In this document: piece by piece, positions 52,229 to 61,707 of the stretch
How positions within the stretch are numbered: the stretch's first letter is position 1
How the letters are laid out: each line of letters starts with the position of its first letter
Assembly: GCF_019127135.1 (NCBI RefSeq)
Contig: NZ_JAHOEA010000007.1
Span: forward strand, 1 to 64,000
Reading direction: 5' to 3'
DNA: 64,000 nt
DNA from: Segatella copri
GTDB lineage: Bacteria; Bacteroidota; Bacteroidia; Bacteroidales; Bacteroidaceae
Notes under the pieces: generated by a model
Told to the model about the DNA's origin: nothing
Databases searched by the model: none
What the model saw: the letters and a program-made list of their open reading frames with translations, nothing else
Program-made: the position numbers and the translations under genes

Positions 52229-54172
52229 TTAATATTGATATTTTTCAAGTAACTCAAGCGCACGCAGAATCTCAGCCACATTCATGGCGAAAGAGATGGC
52301 GCCACGACCTGCGAATGGAGGGTTTCCATCGAAGAGTTCGCTGATGGTACCAAGACAATGTGAAGACATTTCGTCCTCATAACCTACCATCTGACGCTCG
52401 ATAAAGCTCAAGCGGGTACGCTTATAGAGTTTCAGACTTGCCTCCATATAGAAGCCACCGAGCCATGGCCACGCTGTACCCTGATGGTAAGCATAGTCGC
52501 GCTGGGTCTGTGGACCTACATAAACAGGATTATATCCTCCGCTCTTTGGCGAGAGTGAACGCAATCCCTTAGGAGTAAGGAGTTCGCGTGTACAGATATC
52601 AAGTACCTGTTTCTTCTGGTCTTGCGACAATGGAGAATAGTCGAAAGCCACTGCAAATATCATGTTCGGACGAACGCTCCAATCCATCATATTGCCGTCT
52701 ACATAGTCGTAGAGATAGCCATATTCATTGAGGAAGGTATCGAGGAACGCCTGCTTGGTTTTCTCTGCCTGAGCCAGAAGTTGCTGCTGGCTGTCTTCTT
52801 CACCTACTGTTGCTGCAAGAGAAGCACAGAAACACAAGGCATTATACCACAGCGCATTAAACTCTACGATATAGCCTGTACGTGGAACCACTGGTCTGCC
52901 ATTGGCTGTAGAGTTCATCCAAGTAACAGCCTTATCCTTACCATCAGTATAAAGCAATCCGTTCTCTTCGAGCTTCAGGTTCGGATGCTTGTTATCCAGG
53001 ATAAAGGAGATGACATCCTTGATAAACTGTCCATACTTCTTGAAGCATTCTTCCTTGCTGGTTTCCTTAGCATACTGCTGCAAAGCCCAGACAGCCCACA
53101 ATGGTACGTCAGGCTGTTCAATCTCGGCAATATGAACACTGACCGGTTTACCTTCCATAAACTCGTAGTAACCTTTCATCGCAGTCTTCATCACCAGTTC
53201 GAAGTAGTCATCCTCCTCGATAGAAAGGGTGAGACCAGGCAGAGCGATAAATGTATCGCGGGCTCTACACTTAAACCAAGGGTAACCAGCCAGGATATAT
53301 CGGTCATCGTTCTTTTCACGACGATGGAACTGATGTGCCGCATTGACCAGACAATGGAAGAAATTGTCACGAGGAGAACGCTCATCCACTTCTTTGTCGA
53401 AGAGTTTCTTCAGGCTTACCGCCTTGATTTCTGAGGTAGAAGCAGCAAAGACGATGGTTTCGCCTTTCTTGATATCCATTTCAAAATAGCCAGGAACATA
53501 GAGGTCTTCGTTAGAAGCATAACCTCTCTCCTGCTCCTTTGGATATTCCACGCCACGATACCAGTCTGGACAGAATTTAAACTCGTTCTTCTTGGAGAAC
53601 TGCATGTAGAGATCAGGATAACCTGCATACATACAGGTCTTTATGCCATGATCAACCTCAGCATAATCACGAGATGCAGTAGCATTCTCATGAGTAAACT
53701 GACGGACACTGCGGAAAGCCAGGAATGGACGGAAACGAAGGGTTGTAGCCGAATGGCCGTCTACCAGCGTATAGCGAATCAGAATGCGATTCTCATAATG
53801 CTGGAATACAACTTCCTTTTTCAGGATAACACCACCTACGCGATAAAGGGTAGTTGGCACTTTATCACAATCAAACTCACGAATGTACTTGTGGCCCATC
53901 GGACTGTAGTTGTTGCCCTGGTACTTGTGCAAGCCGAGATTAAACTCAGCGCCATGCTGAATTACTGTAACATCCAGCGAACTTAAGAGCACGTGATTGT
54001 CATCGTCCAGTTCAGGAACTGGAACGACAAGTAATCCGTGATACTTGCGGGTATTACAGTCTACAATCGTTGAGCACGAATATGCACCCGACCGATTGGT
54101 TCTCAACAACTCCTTAGGCAACGATTCTTGAAGATTCGTCATAAGGGCCTTTTCGAATTTTAGATAACTCAT
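52229..54172 (-). CDS. Glycogen debranching enzyme (amylo-alpha-1,6-glucosidase, GH133)
   Basis: A 647-residue cytosolic enzyme. The N-terminal beta domain shows LLRTNRSGAYSCSTIVDCNT then RKYHGLLVVPVP, and the catalytic (alpha/alpha)6 barrel shows YPWFKCRARDTFIALPGLTL, VTWMNS and GRPVVPRTGYIVEFNALWYN. Ends LGTISELFDGNPPFAGRGAISFAMNVAEILRAL. It hydrolyses alpha-1,6 branches in glycogen. First gene of the operon with promoter at 54222-54252, divergent from the Crp/Fnr gene. Confidence 0.93.
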   Translation of the reverse strand: MSYLKFEKALMTNLQESLPKELLRTNRSGAYSCSTIVDCNTRKYHGLLVVPVPELDDDNHVLLSSLDVTVIQHGAEFNLGLHKYQGNNYSPMGHKYIREFDCDKVPTTLYRVGGVILKKEVVFQHYENRILIRYTLVDGHSATTLRFRPFLAFRSVRQFTHENATASRDYAEVDHGIKTCMYAGYPDLYMQFSKKNEFKFCPDWYRGVEYPKEQERGYASNEDLYVPGYFEMDIKKGETIVFAASTSEIKAVSLKKLFDKEVDERSPRDNFFHCLVNAAHQFHRREKNDDRYILAGYPWFKCRARDTFIALPGLTLSIEEDDYFELVMKTAMKGYYEFMEGKPVSVHIAEIEQPDVPLWAVWALQQYAKETSKEECFKKYGQFIKDVISFILDNKHPNLKLEENGLLYTDGKDKAVTWMNSTANGRPVVPRTGYIVEFNALWYNALCFCASLAATVGEEDSQQQLLAQAEKTKQAFLDTFLNEYGYLYDYVDGNMMDWSVRPNMIFAVAFDYSPLSQDQKKQVLDICTRELLTPKGLRSLSPKSGGYNPVYVGPQTQRDYAYHQGTAWPWLGGFYMEASLKLYKRTRLSFIERQMVGYEDEMSSHCLGTISELFDGNPPFAGRGAISFAMNVAEILRALELLEKYQY

Positions 54173-54221
54173 AGATCTATATTAAGGTTCTATATTTTTT
54201 GTTGACTATATTAATTGCTTT

Positions 54222-54252
54222 CAAAGGTAACACTTTTTTGTGGTATAACAAA
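54222..54252 (-). promoter_or_regulatory. Promoter of the glycogen operon
   Basis: Minus-strand TTTG (54249-54252), a 19-base spacer and TACCTTTG (54222-54229), 50 bases before the start codon. Confidence 0.75.
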
Positions 54253-54321
54253 GTTTTTTGTGTGCCATTTTTAGAAAAAAATGCCTTTTTATGTTATAAA
54301 ACATATTTTTACACTAAAATA

Positions 54322-54353
54322 CTTGATTATTTCAAGAAAAAGCATTACTTTTG
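54322..54353 (+). promoter_or_regulatory. Promoter of the Crp/Fnr gene
   Basis: CTTG (54322-54325), a 20-base spacer and TACTTTTG (54346-54353). The position rules out the upstream Met at 54281 and supports the start at 54386. Confidence 0.75.
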
Positions 54354-54385
54354 CACATAGTTTTCGGTTTAAAAGATTTGTACAC

Positions 54386-55090
54386 ATGGCAGCTAGAGGA
54401 AAATACGATAAAGGAAATATAGCAAAGCTGATTGCTAAGCTATGGGGAGGCATCGCTGATGACCAGTTCGAATTACTGAAAGAACATCTCGAAATCAAGA
54501 AGTATAAGAAGAACGAAATCATCTATAAAAACGAGGGCACTCCTGAACATGCTCTATGTCTCATATCGGGAAAAGTGAAGATTTACAAAGAGGGTATCGG
54601 TGGCAAGAGCCAGATTATCCGTGTCATCAAACCGATTGAATTCTTTGGCTTCAGAGCCTATTTTGCGGATGAGATATACAAGACGGCAGCCATGTCGCTA
54701 GAAAACTGTGTTATTGCCCAGTTCCCATTGGCGGTTCTCATGAAGTTGCTCTCCAAAAGTTTTAACATAGGCTTCTTCTTTATCAAATATCTCAGTGTGG
54801 AGATAGGAAAATCGGACGACCGTACCGTAAATCTCACACAAAAACATATCCGAGCCCGACTTGCCGAGGGACTGATGTTCCTGAAAGACTCTTATGGTGT
54901 AGAAAAAGACGGAAAAACTCTTGACATCCGTTTGAGTCGTGAAGATTTGGCAAACCTCTGTAATATGACAACAAGCAATGCCATCCGTACGCTCTCAGCC
55001 TTTACGGCAGAAGAACTCATTAAGACTGAAGGAAGAAAAATCAAAATCTTACAGGAAGAAGAAATCATAAAAATAGCAGAACTTGGATAA
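54386..55090 (+). CDS. Crp/Fnr-family transcriptional regulator
   Basis: About 234 residues from the start MAARGKYDKGNIAKL. The frame is open upstream to 54281, but the promoter lies inside that stretch. An N-terminal cyclic-nucleotide-binding-like beta-barrel (YKNEGTPEHALCLISGKVKI; IEFFGFRAYF) is followed by a C-terminal winged HTH (LSREDLANLCNMTTSNAIRT, about 195-214). The Cys pattern for an Fnr iron-sulfur cluster is absent, so it is closer to a Crp-type sensor of an unknown ligand. It diverges from the glycogen operon and may control it. A terminator overlaps its last codons. Confidence 0.88.
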   Translation: MAARGKYDKGNIAKLIAKLWGGIADDQFELLKEHLEIKKYKKNEIIYKNEGTPEHALCLISGKVKIYKEGIGGKSQIIRVIKPIEFFGFRAYFADEIYKTAAMSLENCVIAQFPLAVLMKLLSKSFNIGFFFIKYLSVEIGKSDDRTVNLTQKHIRARLAEGLMFLKDSYGVEKDGKTLDIRLSREDLANLCNMTTSNAIRTLSAFTAEELIKTEGRKIKILQEEEIIKIAELG

Positions 55091-55102
55091 AGTTCTGCTA
55101 TT
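55072..55102 (+). terminator. Terminator overlapping the stop codon of the Crp/Fnr gene
   Basis: AATAGCAGAACTT and AAGTTCTGCTATT form a perfect 13-bp stem with a 5-base loop, then TTTTCTTT. The left arm is coding sequence (IAEL) and the stop codon is in the loop region. Confidence 0.85.
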
Positions 55103-55140
55103 TTTTCTTTATATGTTTTTTCTTTATACCGAAATACAAG

Positions 55141-56070
55141 TTATGCCGGTATCAGAAAGTTGATAACCTCCTGAATTACTGTTATTTGGAATGGACCTAC
55201 GGGTGTATTCATCAATCGGCCATCGATACCTATCAGAGCATACTGGGCCTCGAGTACTTCAATCTCTCGGGTACGGTAAGGGTGCACACTCTTATGATTC
55301 AGGAACTTGCCTTTCACAAAGAGATAGATACCCTCAAAGAGTTGGGTCATCTTAGGATGAGATACCACTGACACATCGAGCAATCCATTGTATGGCACAG
55401 CATTCGGTGTCTGTCCATAACCTGTTCCGTTACCTATACACATCGTCATCACCCTATGTCTGATTACATCCGAATTGATTTTCACATGCATCTTATAGTC
55501 GAGACGCTGGAAAATCATCAGGATAAAGGAACAGAGAAACGACAGGGTACGTGAACCGAAGATATGATGGGTTTTTCTTCTCAGGTTCATGATTGCAGCA
55601 ATGAGTCCGATATTGATACAGTTGAGAAAATAGCGACGGCATTTCTCCCCCTTCTTGTTCACATAGCGGATACAACCGAGGTCAATCTTTCTGACACGAC
55701 GTTTCTTCAGCGAAGCTACCGTTTTCTCGATATCACTGTCGCTGAATCCCCAGAAGTGGGCAAAGTCGTTCATCAGTCCATTAGGAATCACTCCCAGCGC
55801 CACCTCGTCTCTTTCTTTCTGATCTATCTGCATCAGGCAATTTACGGCATCATTAAGAGCAGAATCTCCTCCTACAATGATAATTGTCTTATAGCCATTG
55901 TTGATAAACATTCTGATCAGTCGCTCTACACTCTTCTGATTTTCGCTCTGCACAAAGTCGTAATCCACACCCTGCTGCTTGAGCACCTTCTCAATCTTTT
56001 CCCAGCGCTTGTTACTTCGCCAGCCTCCTCTAGGGCAATAAAGAAGCCCCCATTTATTCTCGTTTACCAT
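55141..56070 (-). CDS. Diacylglycerol/lipid kinase family protein
   Basis: A 309-residue protein of the DAGK catalytic family, phosphorylating a lipid or related alcohol at the membrane. Residues about 5-130 have LLYCPRGGWRSNKRW and IIIVGGDSALNDAVNCLMQI, where the usual GGDGT becomes GGDSA. Then VALGVIPNGLMNDFAHFWG and the C-terminal YGQTPNAVPYNGLLDVSVVS. The changed Gly-Thr in the ATP motif is notable; I cannot tell whether it is shared by the whole Bacteroidota branch. Single gene between the Crp/Fnr gene (convergent) and miaA. Confidence 0.83.
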   Translation of the reverse strand: MVNENKWGLLYCPRGGWRSNKRWEKIEKVLKQQGVDYDFVQSENQKSVERLIRMFINNGYKTIIIVGGDSALNDAVNCLMQIDQKERDEVALGVIPNGLMNDFAHFWGFSDSDIEKTVASLKKRRVRKIDLGCIRYVNKKGEKCRRYFLNCINIGLIAAIMNLRRKTHHIFGSRTLSFLCSFILMIFQRLDYKMHVKINSDVIRHRVMTMCIGNGTGYGQTPNAVPYNGLLDVSVVSHPKMTQLFEGIYLFVKGKFLNHKSVHPYRTREIEVLEAQYALIGIDGRLMNTPVGPFQITVIQEVINFLIPA

Positions 56071-56129
56071 TGTCTCTTCTTTGTAATTTGAAAGTTGTAT
56101 AAAATATCACTTCCGCCCGGCCACCGTTA

Positions 56130-56148
56130 CATCCGATTCCATCGGATG
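56130..56148. repeat. REP-like palindrome, variant copy
   Basis: CATCCGATTCCATCGGATG has the same architecture as the CCTGCGAT-TCC-ATCGCAGG family: an 8-bp stem around TCC, preceded by CCGTT. It shares CCGTT and the GATTCCATCG centre; the outer stem bases have changed in a compensated way. It lies between the lipid kinase and miaA genes. Confidence 0.7.
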
Positions 56149-56177
56149 CCAGCCCTAGCCAGCTTCCAGGCCGCAGT

Positions 56178-57146
56178 CTAGCTCCTCATCAGCCCCAAGA
56201 CAGTCTCCACCTTTTCTTCCATCGGCATCAAAGCATCTACCCAATGAATGGTAAAGCCTCTGCGTTCCATACCTCTGAACCACGTCATCTGCCGTTTAGC
56301 AAACTGATGGATAGCAATTTCCAAACCGCGATACATCTCATCGTATGATGTCTTACCTATCACATATTCTGTAATAAACTTATATTCCAAACCATAATAG
56401 ATGAGATTTTCGGCAGGAATACCAAGGTCTAACAATCCCTTGATTTCATCCACCATTCCATCATCCAATCGTTGTTTTAATCTTCGGGAGATTTTCTCTC
56501 TTCTTGAATCCCGGTCAATACTGACACCGATAATCAGCGAATCAACCGGCGGGAGTTCTCGTTCCGGCATCGGATGCTCTAGATTATAGCTCTCTATCTC
56601 AATCGCCCGGATGGCACGCTGTGCAGTATCTACATCTGTACGATTGTGCATATTAGAACCTGTTTTCGCCTTGAGTTCTTTCAGCATTTCTGTAAGTTCA
56701 TCTAAACTCTTATGAGCCAACGACTCACGGAGTTCAGGATTCTGCGGAACAGGTGAGAGATGATAACCTTTCAGCACCGACTCAATATAGAGTCCTGTAC
56801 CTCCACATAATATCGGGAATGCCCCTCTTTTCTGAATATCCTGATAAGCATCATAAAAATCCTGCTGATATTCAAAAAGATTATATTTCGTACCGGGCTC
56901 ACAGATATCAATCAGGTGATAAGGTATCTGCTTACCATGGATGGTATAGTCAGCCAAATCCTTACCCGTACCTATATCCATGCCGCGATACACTTGCCGG
57001 CTGTCTGCACTAATGATTTCAGCACCCTTGGCAGGGATACCCGACAAATCAGCATCCAAGCTGCTGATCCTGGCTGCAAGAGCTGCTGCAAGACTTGTCT
57101 TGCCACTCGCTGTAGGTCCCAATATGGTTATCATCGAATATTTCAT
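56178..57146 (-). CDS. miaA: tRNA dimethylallyltransferase
   Basis: A 322-residue enzyme adding an isopentenyl group to A37 of UNN-reading tRNAs. It shows the P-loop ILGPTASGKTSLAAALAARI (8-27), DSRQVYRGMDIGTGK, ILCGGTGLYIESVLKG and the C-terminal FAKRQMTWFRG. The start at 57146 lies only 5 bases from a full promoter -7 box (57151-57158), so translation may begin at or next to the transcript start. Met 5 (57134) is an alternative. Confidence 0.93.
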   Translation of the reverse strand: MKYSMITILGPTASGKTSLAAALAARISSLDADLSGIPAKGAEIISADSRQVYRGMDIGTGKDLADYTIHGKQIPYHLIDICEPGTKYNLFEYQQDFYDAYQDIQKRGAFPILCGGTGLYIESVLKGYHLSPVPQNPELRESLAHKSLDELTEMLKELKAKTGSNMHNRTDVDTAQRAIRAIEIESYNLEHPMPERELPPVDSLIIGVSIDRDSRREKISRRLKQRLDDGMVDEIKGLLDLGIPAENLIYYGLEYKFITEYVIGKTSYDEMYRGLEIAIHQFAKRQMTWFRGMERRGFTIHWVDALMPMEEKVETVLGLMRS

Positions 57147-57150
57147 GCCG

Positions 57151-57181
57151 CAAAGTTAAATGAAATTATTGAGAAAACAAA
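57151..57181 (-). promoter_or_regulatory. Promoter of miaA
   Basis: Minus-strand TTTG (57178-57181), a 19-base spacer and TAACTTTG (57151-57158). It ends five bases before the annotated ATG. Confidence 0.75.
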
Positions 57182-57220
57182 ATAAAATGAAAAGAAAATC
57201 TCACTTATAAAAACAAAAAA

Positions 57221-57251
57221 GCCGTCCAGCATTGAAAAAATGCTGGACGGC
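57221..57251 (-). terminator. Terminator of gap
   Basis: GCCGTCCAGCA and TGCTGGACGGC form a perfect 11-bp stem. On the minus strand it is followed by TTTTTTG (from plus 57214-57220). Confidence 0.85.
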
Positions 57252-57280
57252 CATATACTTAATCGTTAAGAGGCAACGAA

Positions 57281-58336
<1,056 letters not shown>

Positions 58337-58431
58337 TTAAAAATTATTTCTTTTAAGCTATCAAGTGAATCCGAAGGAGCTGATAACACCTTTTTTCATC
58401 CCTATCAAGCACTTTTTCTTCTTTACGAGCG

Positions 58432-58463
58432 CAAAGTTACAAAAAAATTTCTAACTTTGCAAC
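58432..58463 (-). promoter_or_regulatory. Promoter of gap
   Basis: Minus-strand GTTG (58460-58463), a 20-base spacer and TAACTTTG (58432-58439), about 120 bases before the start codon. The plus strand also has TAACTTTG at 58452-58459, so divergent transcription is possible. I see no gene in the rest of 58313-58691. Confidence 0.65.
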
Positions 58464-58691
58464 CAGAATGAGTATTAAATAAGTTAAAAATGAATGAGAG
58501 AGCACCAATAATAACGGTTTTTTAATATTAGACATGCCATACTGACAACTCCATATTGCAAAATTCGTTTCTTTGCAGACGGAAAGATGGGTAGCGTAAC
58601 AGATAAAAGAAGTCGAAGGCGCTTGCTTTTCTCACCTTATTATATATAGAAGAAGATTTTTTATAATATAAACTTTTAAAATTTTAGAGTT

Positions 58692-59123
58692 ATGAGTAAA
58701 TTTTTAAATGAATTCAAACAGTTTGCCATGCGTGGAAACGTTCTCGACATGGCAGTCGGTGTTATCATAGGTGGTGCCTTTGGCAAAATCGTGAGTTCTG
58801 TTGTTGACGATATCATCATGCCACCTATCGGATGGCTCATCGGTGGTGTCAACTTTGCCGACCTCAAGGTAACCCTTCCTTCCGTGAATGTGGCGGGCGA
58901 GGAATTCAAGGCTGCTACCATCAACTATGGCAATTTCCTGCAGACCACCTTCAACTTCCTCATCGTTGCTTTCTGTATCTTCATGCTCATCAAGGTTGTC
59001 AACAAGATTACAGCCAAGAAAGAAGAAGAGAAACCGGCAGAAACTCCGAAGGCTCCAGAGCCAAGCAACGAAGAAAAGCTTCTCATGGAAATCCGTGATT
59101 TGCTGAAAGAGAAAAAAGCATAA
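58692..59123 (+). CDS. mscL: Large-conductance mechanosensitive channel
   Basis: A 143-residue inner-membrane channel opening under osmotic downshock. It shows the N-terminal amphipathic [20 protein letters not shown] (4-23), TM1 [20 protein letters not shown] with the Gly-rich pore face, TM2 [18 protein letters not shown] (about 94-111) and a charged C-terminal bundle ([20 protein letters not shown]). Normal length. It converges with guaA and shares a terminator. Confidence 0.95.
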   Translation: MSKFLNEFKQFAMRGNVLDMAVGVIIGGAFGKIVSSVVDDIIMPPIGWLIGGVNFADLKVTLPSVNVAGEEFKAATINYGNFLQTTFNFLIVAFCIFMLIKVVNKITAKKEEEKPAETPKAPEPSNEEKLLMEIRDLLKEKKA

Positions 59124-59141
59124 AAATGTATTTTACAAACA

Positions 59142-59190
59142 AAAGACCACCATCTGAGTTGAATATCAAACTCAAATGGTGGTCTTTTTT
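59142..59190. terminator. Bidirectional terminator between mscL and guaA
   Basis: AAAGACCACCATCTGAGTT pairs with AACTCAAATGGTGGTCTTT (one G-U) around an 8-base loop, followed by T-run on plus and A-run on the left for the minus strand. Confidence 0.9.
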
Positions 59191-59196
59191 ATATGA

Positions 59197-60807
59197 TTAT
59201 TCCCACTCGATTGTCGAAGGTGGTTTTGAAGAGATGTCATAGCAAACGCGGTTGACACCCTTTACCTTGTTGATAATCTCGTTACTTACCTTTGCCATGA
59301 AGTCGTATGGAAGATGTGCCCAGTCGGCTGTCATCGCATCAGTACTGGTTACGGCACGCAATGCAACAGGGTGCTCATAGGTACGCTCATCGCCCATCAC
59401 GCCTACTGAACGGACAGTAGAGAGCAATACGGTACCAGCCTGCCAAATCTGATCGTAAAGAGATACCTCTATCTCGCCATTCTGCATATCAGCAGGAACA
59501 CCGGCAGCCAAGACGCGGCGAGCTTCCTCACCACTCAACTTCACTTTATACTCGCGCAAACCACGGATATAGATATCGTCAGCATCCTGAAGGATACGTA
59601 CCTTCTCAGGAGTGATATCGCCCAAGATTCGAACTGCCAAACCAGGACCAGGGAATGGATGACGGGTAATCAGATGCTCTGGCATACCCATAGAACGACC
59701 TACACGGCGAACCTCATCCTTGAACAACCACTTCAAAGGCTCACACAACTGAAGGTTCATCTCCTTAGGAAGACCACCTACATTGTGATGGCTCTTGATA
59801 ACCTTACCTGTAATATTCAAACTCTCAATACGGTCTGGATAGATAGTACCCTGAGCCAACCACTTGGCACCGGTCTGCTTCTTAGCCTCAGCATTAAACA
59901 CCTCAACAAAGTCGCGGCCGATAATCTTACGCTTCTTCTCAGGATCGGTAACACCAGCCAAGTCGGTAAAGAACTTCTCTGATGCATCTACACCGATTAC
60001 ATTCAAGCCCAAACACTTGTAATCTTCCATCACGTCACGGAACTCATTCTTGCGCAACATACCATGATCTACGAAGATACAGGTAAGGTTCTTGCCGATA
60101 GCCTTGTTCAAGAGAACAGCAGCCACACTAGAGTCAACACCACCAGAAAGACCCAGGATAACCTTATCATCACCCAACTGCGCCTTCAACTCAGCCACAG
60201 TAGTCTCAACAAAAGAGTCAGCGCTCCAATCCTGCTTGCTACCGCAGATATCAACCACGAAGTTCTTCAGCAACTGTGTACCCTGCAAAGAGTGGAATAC
60301 CTCTGGATGGAACTGAACAGCCCAAACTGGCTGCTTGGTTGAAGCATATGCAGCATACTTCACATTAGCAGTAGAAGCGATGCACTTATAATCCTCAGGG
60401 ATGGCAGTGATGGTATCACCATGACTCATCCACACCTGCGAGTTCTCAACAAAGCCCTTGAACAAAGGATTCTCAACATCGAAATGTTCCAAGTTGGCAC
60501 GACCATACTCACGGCTGTCAGCAGCCTCCACCTTTCCACCCTGGGCAAAAGAGAGGAACTGAGCACCATAGCAGATGCCGAGCACTGGAATACGGCCAAT
60601 GAACTGGCTCAAATCTACCTTGAAAGCTTCCGGATCATGAACGGAGTATGGGCTACCGCTCAAGATGACACCAATGACAGATGGGTCATCCTTTGGAAAC
60701 TTGTTGTAAGGCATAATCTCGCAGAAGGTATCGAGTTCACGAACACGACGGCCGATCAGCTGTGTGGTCTGTGAACCGAAATCCAAAATAATAATCTTCT
60801 GTTGCAT
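59197..60807 (-). CDS. guaA: GMP synthase (glutamine-hydrolysing)
   Basis: A 536-residue enzyme converting XMP to GMP. The N-terminal class I amidotransferase has [13 protein letters not shown] (nucleophile Cys about 80) and [12 protein letters not shown]. The ATP pyrophosphatase domain has [20 protein letters not shown] (about 216-235). The C-terminal dimerisation part is [20 protein letters not shown], ending [10 protein letters not shown], which is the usual GuaA end. It is followed upstream by a heptamer stem-loop and a nucleotidyltransferase gene. Confidence 0.96.
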   Translation of the reverse strand: MQQKIIILDFGSQTTQLIGRRVRELDTFCEIMPYNKFPKDDPSVIGVILSGSPYSVHDPEAFKVDLSQFIGRIPVLGICYGAQFLSFAQGGKVEAADSREYGRANLEHFDVENPLFKGFVENSQVWMSHGDTITAIPEDYKCIASTANVKYAAYASTKQPVWAVQFHPEVFHSLQGTQLLKNFVVDICGSKQDWSADSFVETTVAELKAQLGDDKVILGLSGGVDSSVAAVLLNKAIGKNLTCIFVDHGMLRKNEFRDVMEDYKCLGLNVIGVDASEKFFTDLAGVTDPEKKRKIIGRDFVEVFNAEAKKQTGAKWLAQGTIYPDRIESLNITGKVIKSHHNVGGLPKEMNLQLCEPLKWLFKDEVRRVGRSMGMPEHLITRHPFPGPGLAVRILGDITPEKVRILQDADDIYIRGLREYKVKLSGEEARRVLAAGVPADMQNGEIEVSLYDQIWQAGTVLLSTVRSVGVMGDERTYEHPVALRAVTSTDAMTADWAHLPYDFMAKVSNEIINKVKGVNRVCYDISSKPPSTIEWE

Positions 60808-60816
60808 AATATCTAA

Positions 60817-60898
60817 TTTTAATTTACAGTTTACAATTTATAGCTTATAGTTTATAGCACTCTTGCTATACGGCATAGCCGCTATTAACTATTAACTA
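60817..60898. repeat. TTTATAG heptamer stem-loop upstream of guaA
   Basis: Left arm of TTTACAG/TTTATAG-type units (60817-60857), core CACTCTTGCTATACGGCATA onwards (60858-60883), and right arm ATTAACTATTAACTAAC, which overlaps the stop codon of the next gene. Same family as in the trp operon. Confidence 0.8.
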
Positions 60899-61631
60899 AC
60901 GATTTTAGAAATGCTTCCGCCTCTTTCAGCGTCTCCTGCTTTCCCACATCCATCAGTTTGAGATCGTTCTTCACATATCCCTCTATACGCACCTTGTCAC
61001 AATGCTTCAGATAGAAGTCCATGATAGGGAACTTATCCGGCTCATCCTCCATCAGCGGGAAGAGTGATGGGGCTACCATGTGAATGCCAGAGAAGGCATA
61101 CATCTTATAATCTTTGGGATTGAGGTTAGGATAAGGGCTCTTCACTTCACCCGTTTCTATATTCGTCCATCCCACCAGCCGCATACTGTCATCAAAGAGG
61201 AGATAACGCTTGGTTTTGCGTTCGCTCACCATCAGACGGGCGGCTATCATATCCTGACTCTCCATCTGGTAGAACTTCTTCAGATCCACATTACTCAGAA
61301 TATCCACGTTGTGGATAAGAATAGGCTCTGACTGGTTGAAGAGCGGCCATGCCTTCCGGATACCTCCACCCGTTTCGAGCAGCTTTTCACTCTCATCACT
61401 GATACGGATGTCCATACCGAAGTTGTCATGTACTCTGAGATAATCGATAATTTGTTGGGAGAAATGATGCACGTTCACTACAATGCGAGTGAAACCGGCA
61501 TCCTTCAACTGAAAGATGACACGTTTGAGCAAAGGTTCTCCCCCGACACTTACCAGAGCCTTCGGAATACGGTCGGTAAGTGGCTTAAGGCGAGTGCCCA
61601 AACCTGCTGCGAATATCATTGCTTGCATCAT
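60885..61631 (-). CDS. Sugar-phosphate nucleotidyltransferase, MurU-like
   Basis: A 248-residue cytosolic enzyme. The N-terminal signature AMIFAAGLGTRLKPLTDRIP then KALVSVGGEPL (4-34) and ILIHNVDILSNVDLKKFYQ (Asp metal ligand near 110) identify the NTP_transferase family. The size without a C-terminal hexapeptide domain matches MurU (MurNAc-1-P uridylyltransferase). The neighbouring AmgK-like kinase fits, because MurU uses the AmgK product in peptidoglycan recycling. Specificity is inferred from context. It has its own promoter (61661-61692) embedded in an inverted repeat. Confidence 0.8.
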   Translation of the reverse strand: MMQAMIFAAGLGTRLKPLTDRIPKALVSVGGEPLLKRVIFQLKDAGFTRIVVNVHHFSQQIIDYLRVHDNFGMDIRISDESEKLLETGGGIRKAWPLFNQSEPILIHNVDILSNVDLKKFYQMESQDMIAARLMVSERKTKRYLLFDDSMRLVGWTNIETGEVKSPYPNLNPKDYKMYAFSGIHMVAPSLFPLMEDEPDKFPIMDFYLKHCDKVRIEGYVKNDLKLMDVGKQETLKEAEAFLKSLVNS

Positions 61632-61656
61632 TGCTAATTAGCTATTTTTAAATGTG

Positions 61657-61700
61657 CGTGCAAATTTACTAACTTTTTGCGAGATAGCCAAATTTGCACG
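61657..61700. promoter_or_regulatory. Promoter of the MurU-like gene inside an inverted repeat
   Basis: CGTGCAAATTT (61657-61667) and AAATTTGCACG (61690-61700) are an 11-bp perfect inverted repeat. On the minus strand one arm supplies TTTG (61689-61692) and the other TAAATTTG (61661-61668), with a 20-base spacer, giving a consensus promoter whose two boxes lie in the two arms. Confidence 0.65.
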
Positions 61701-61707
61701 CTATTTT

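Noticed and set aside
58452..58459. Plus-strand TAACTTTG as mscL promoter
   Set aside because: It is about 230 bases from mscL and lacks a -33 box; it overlaps the gap promoter region and may be chance.
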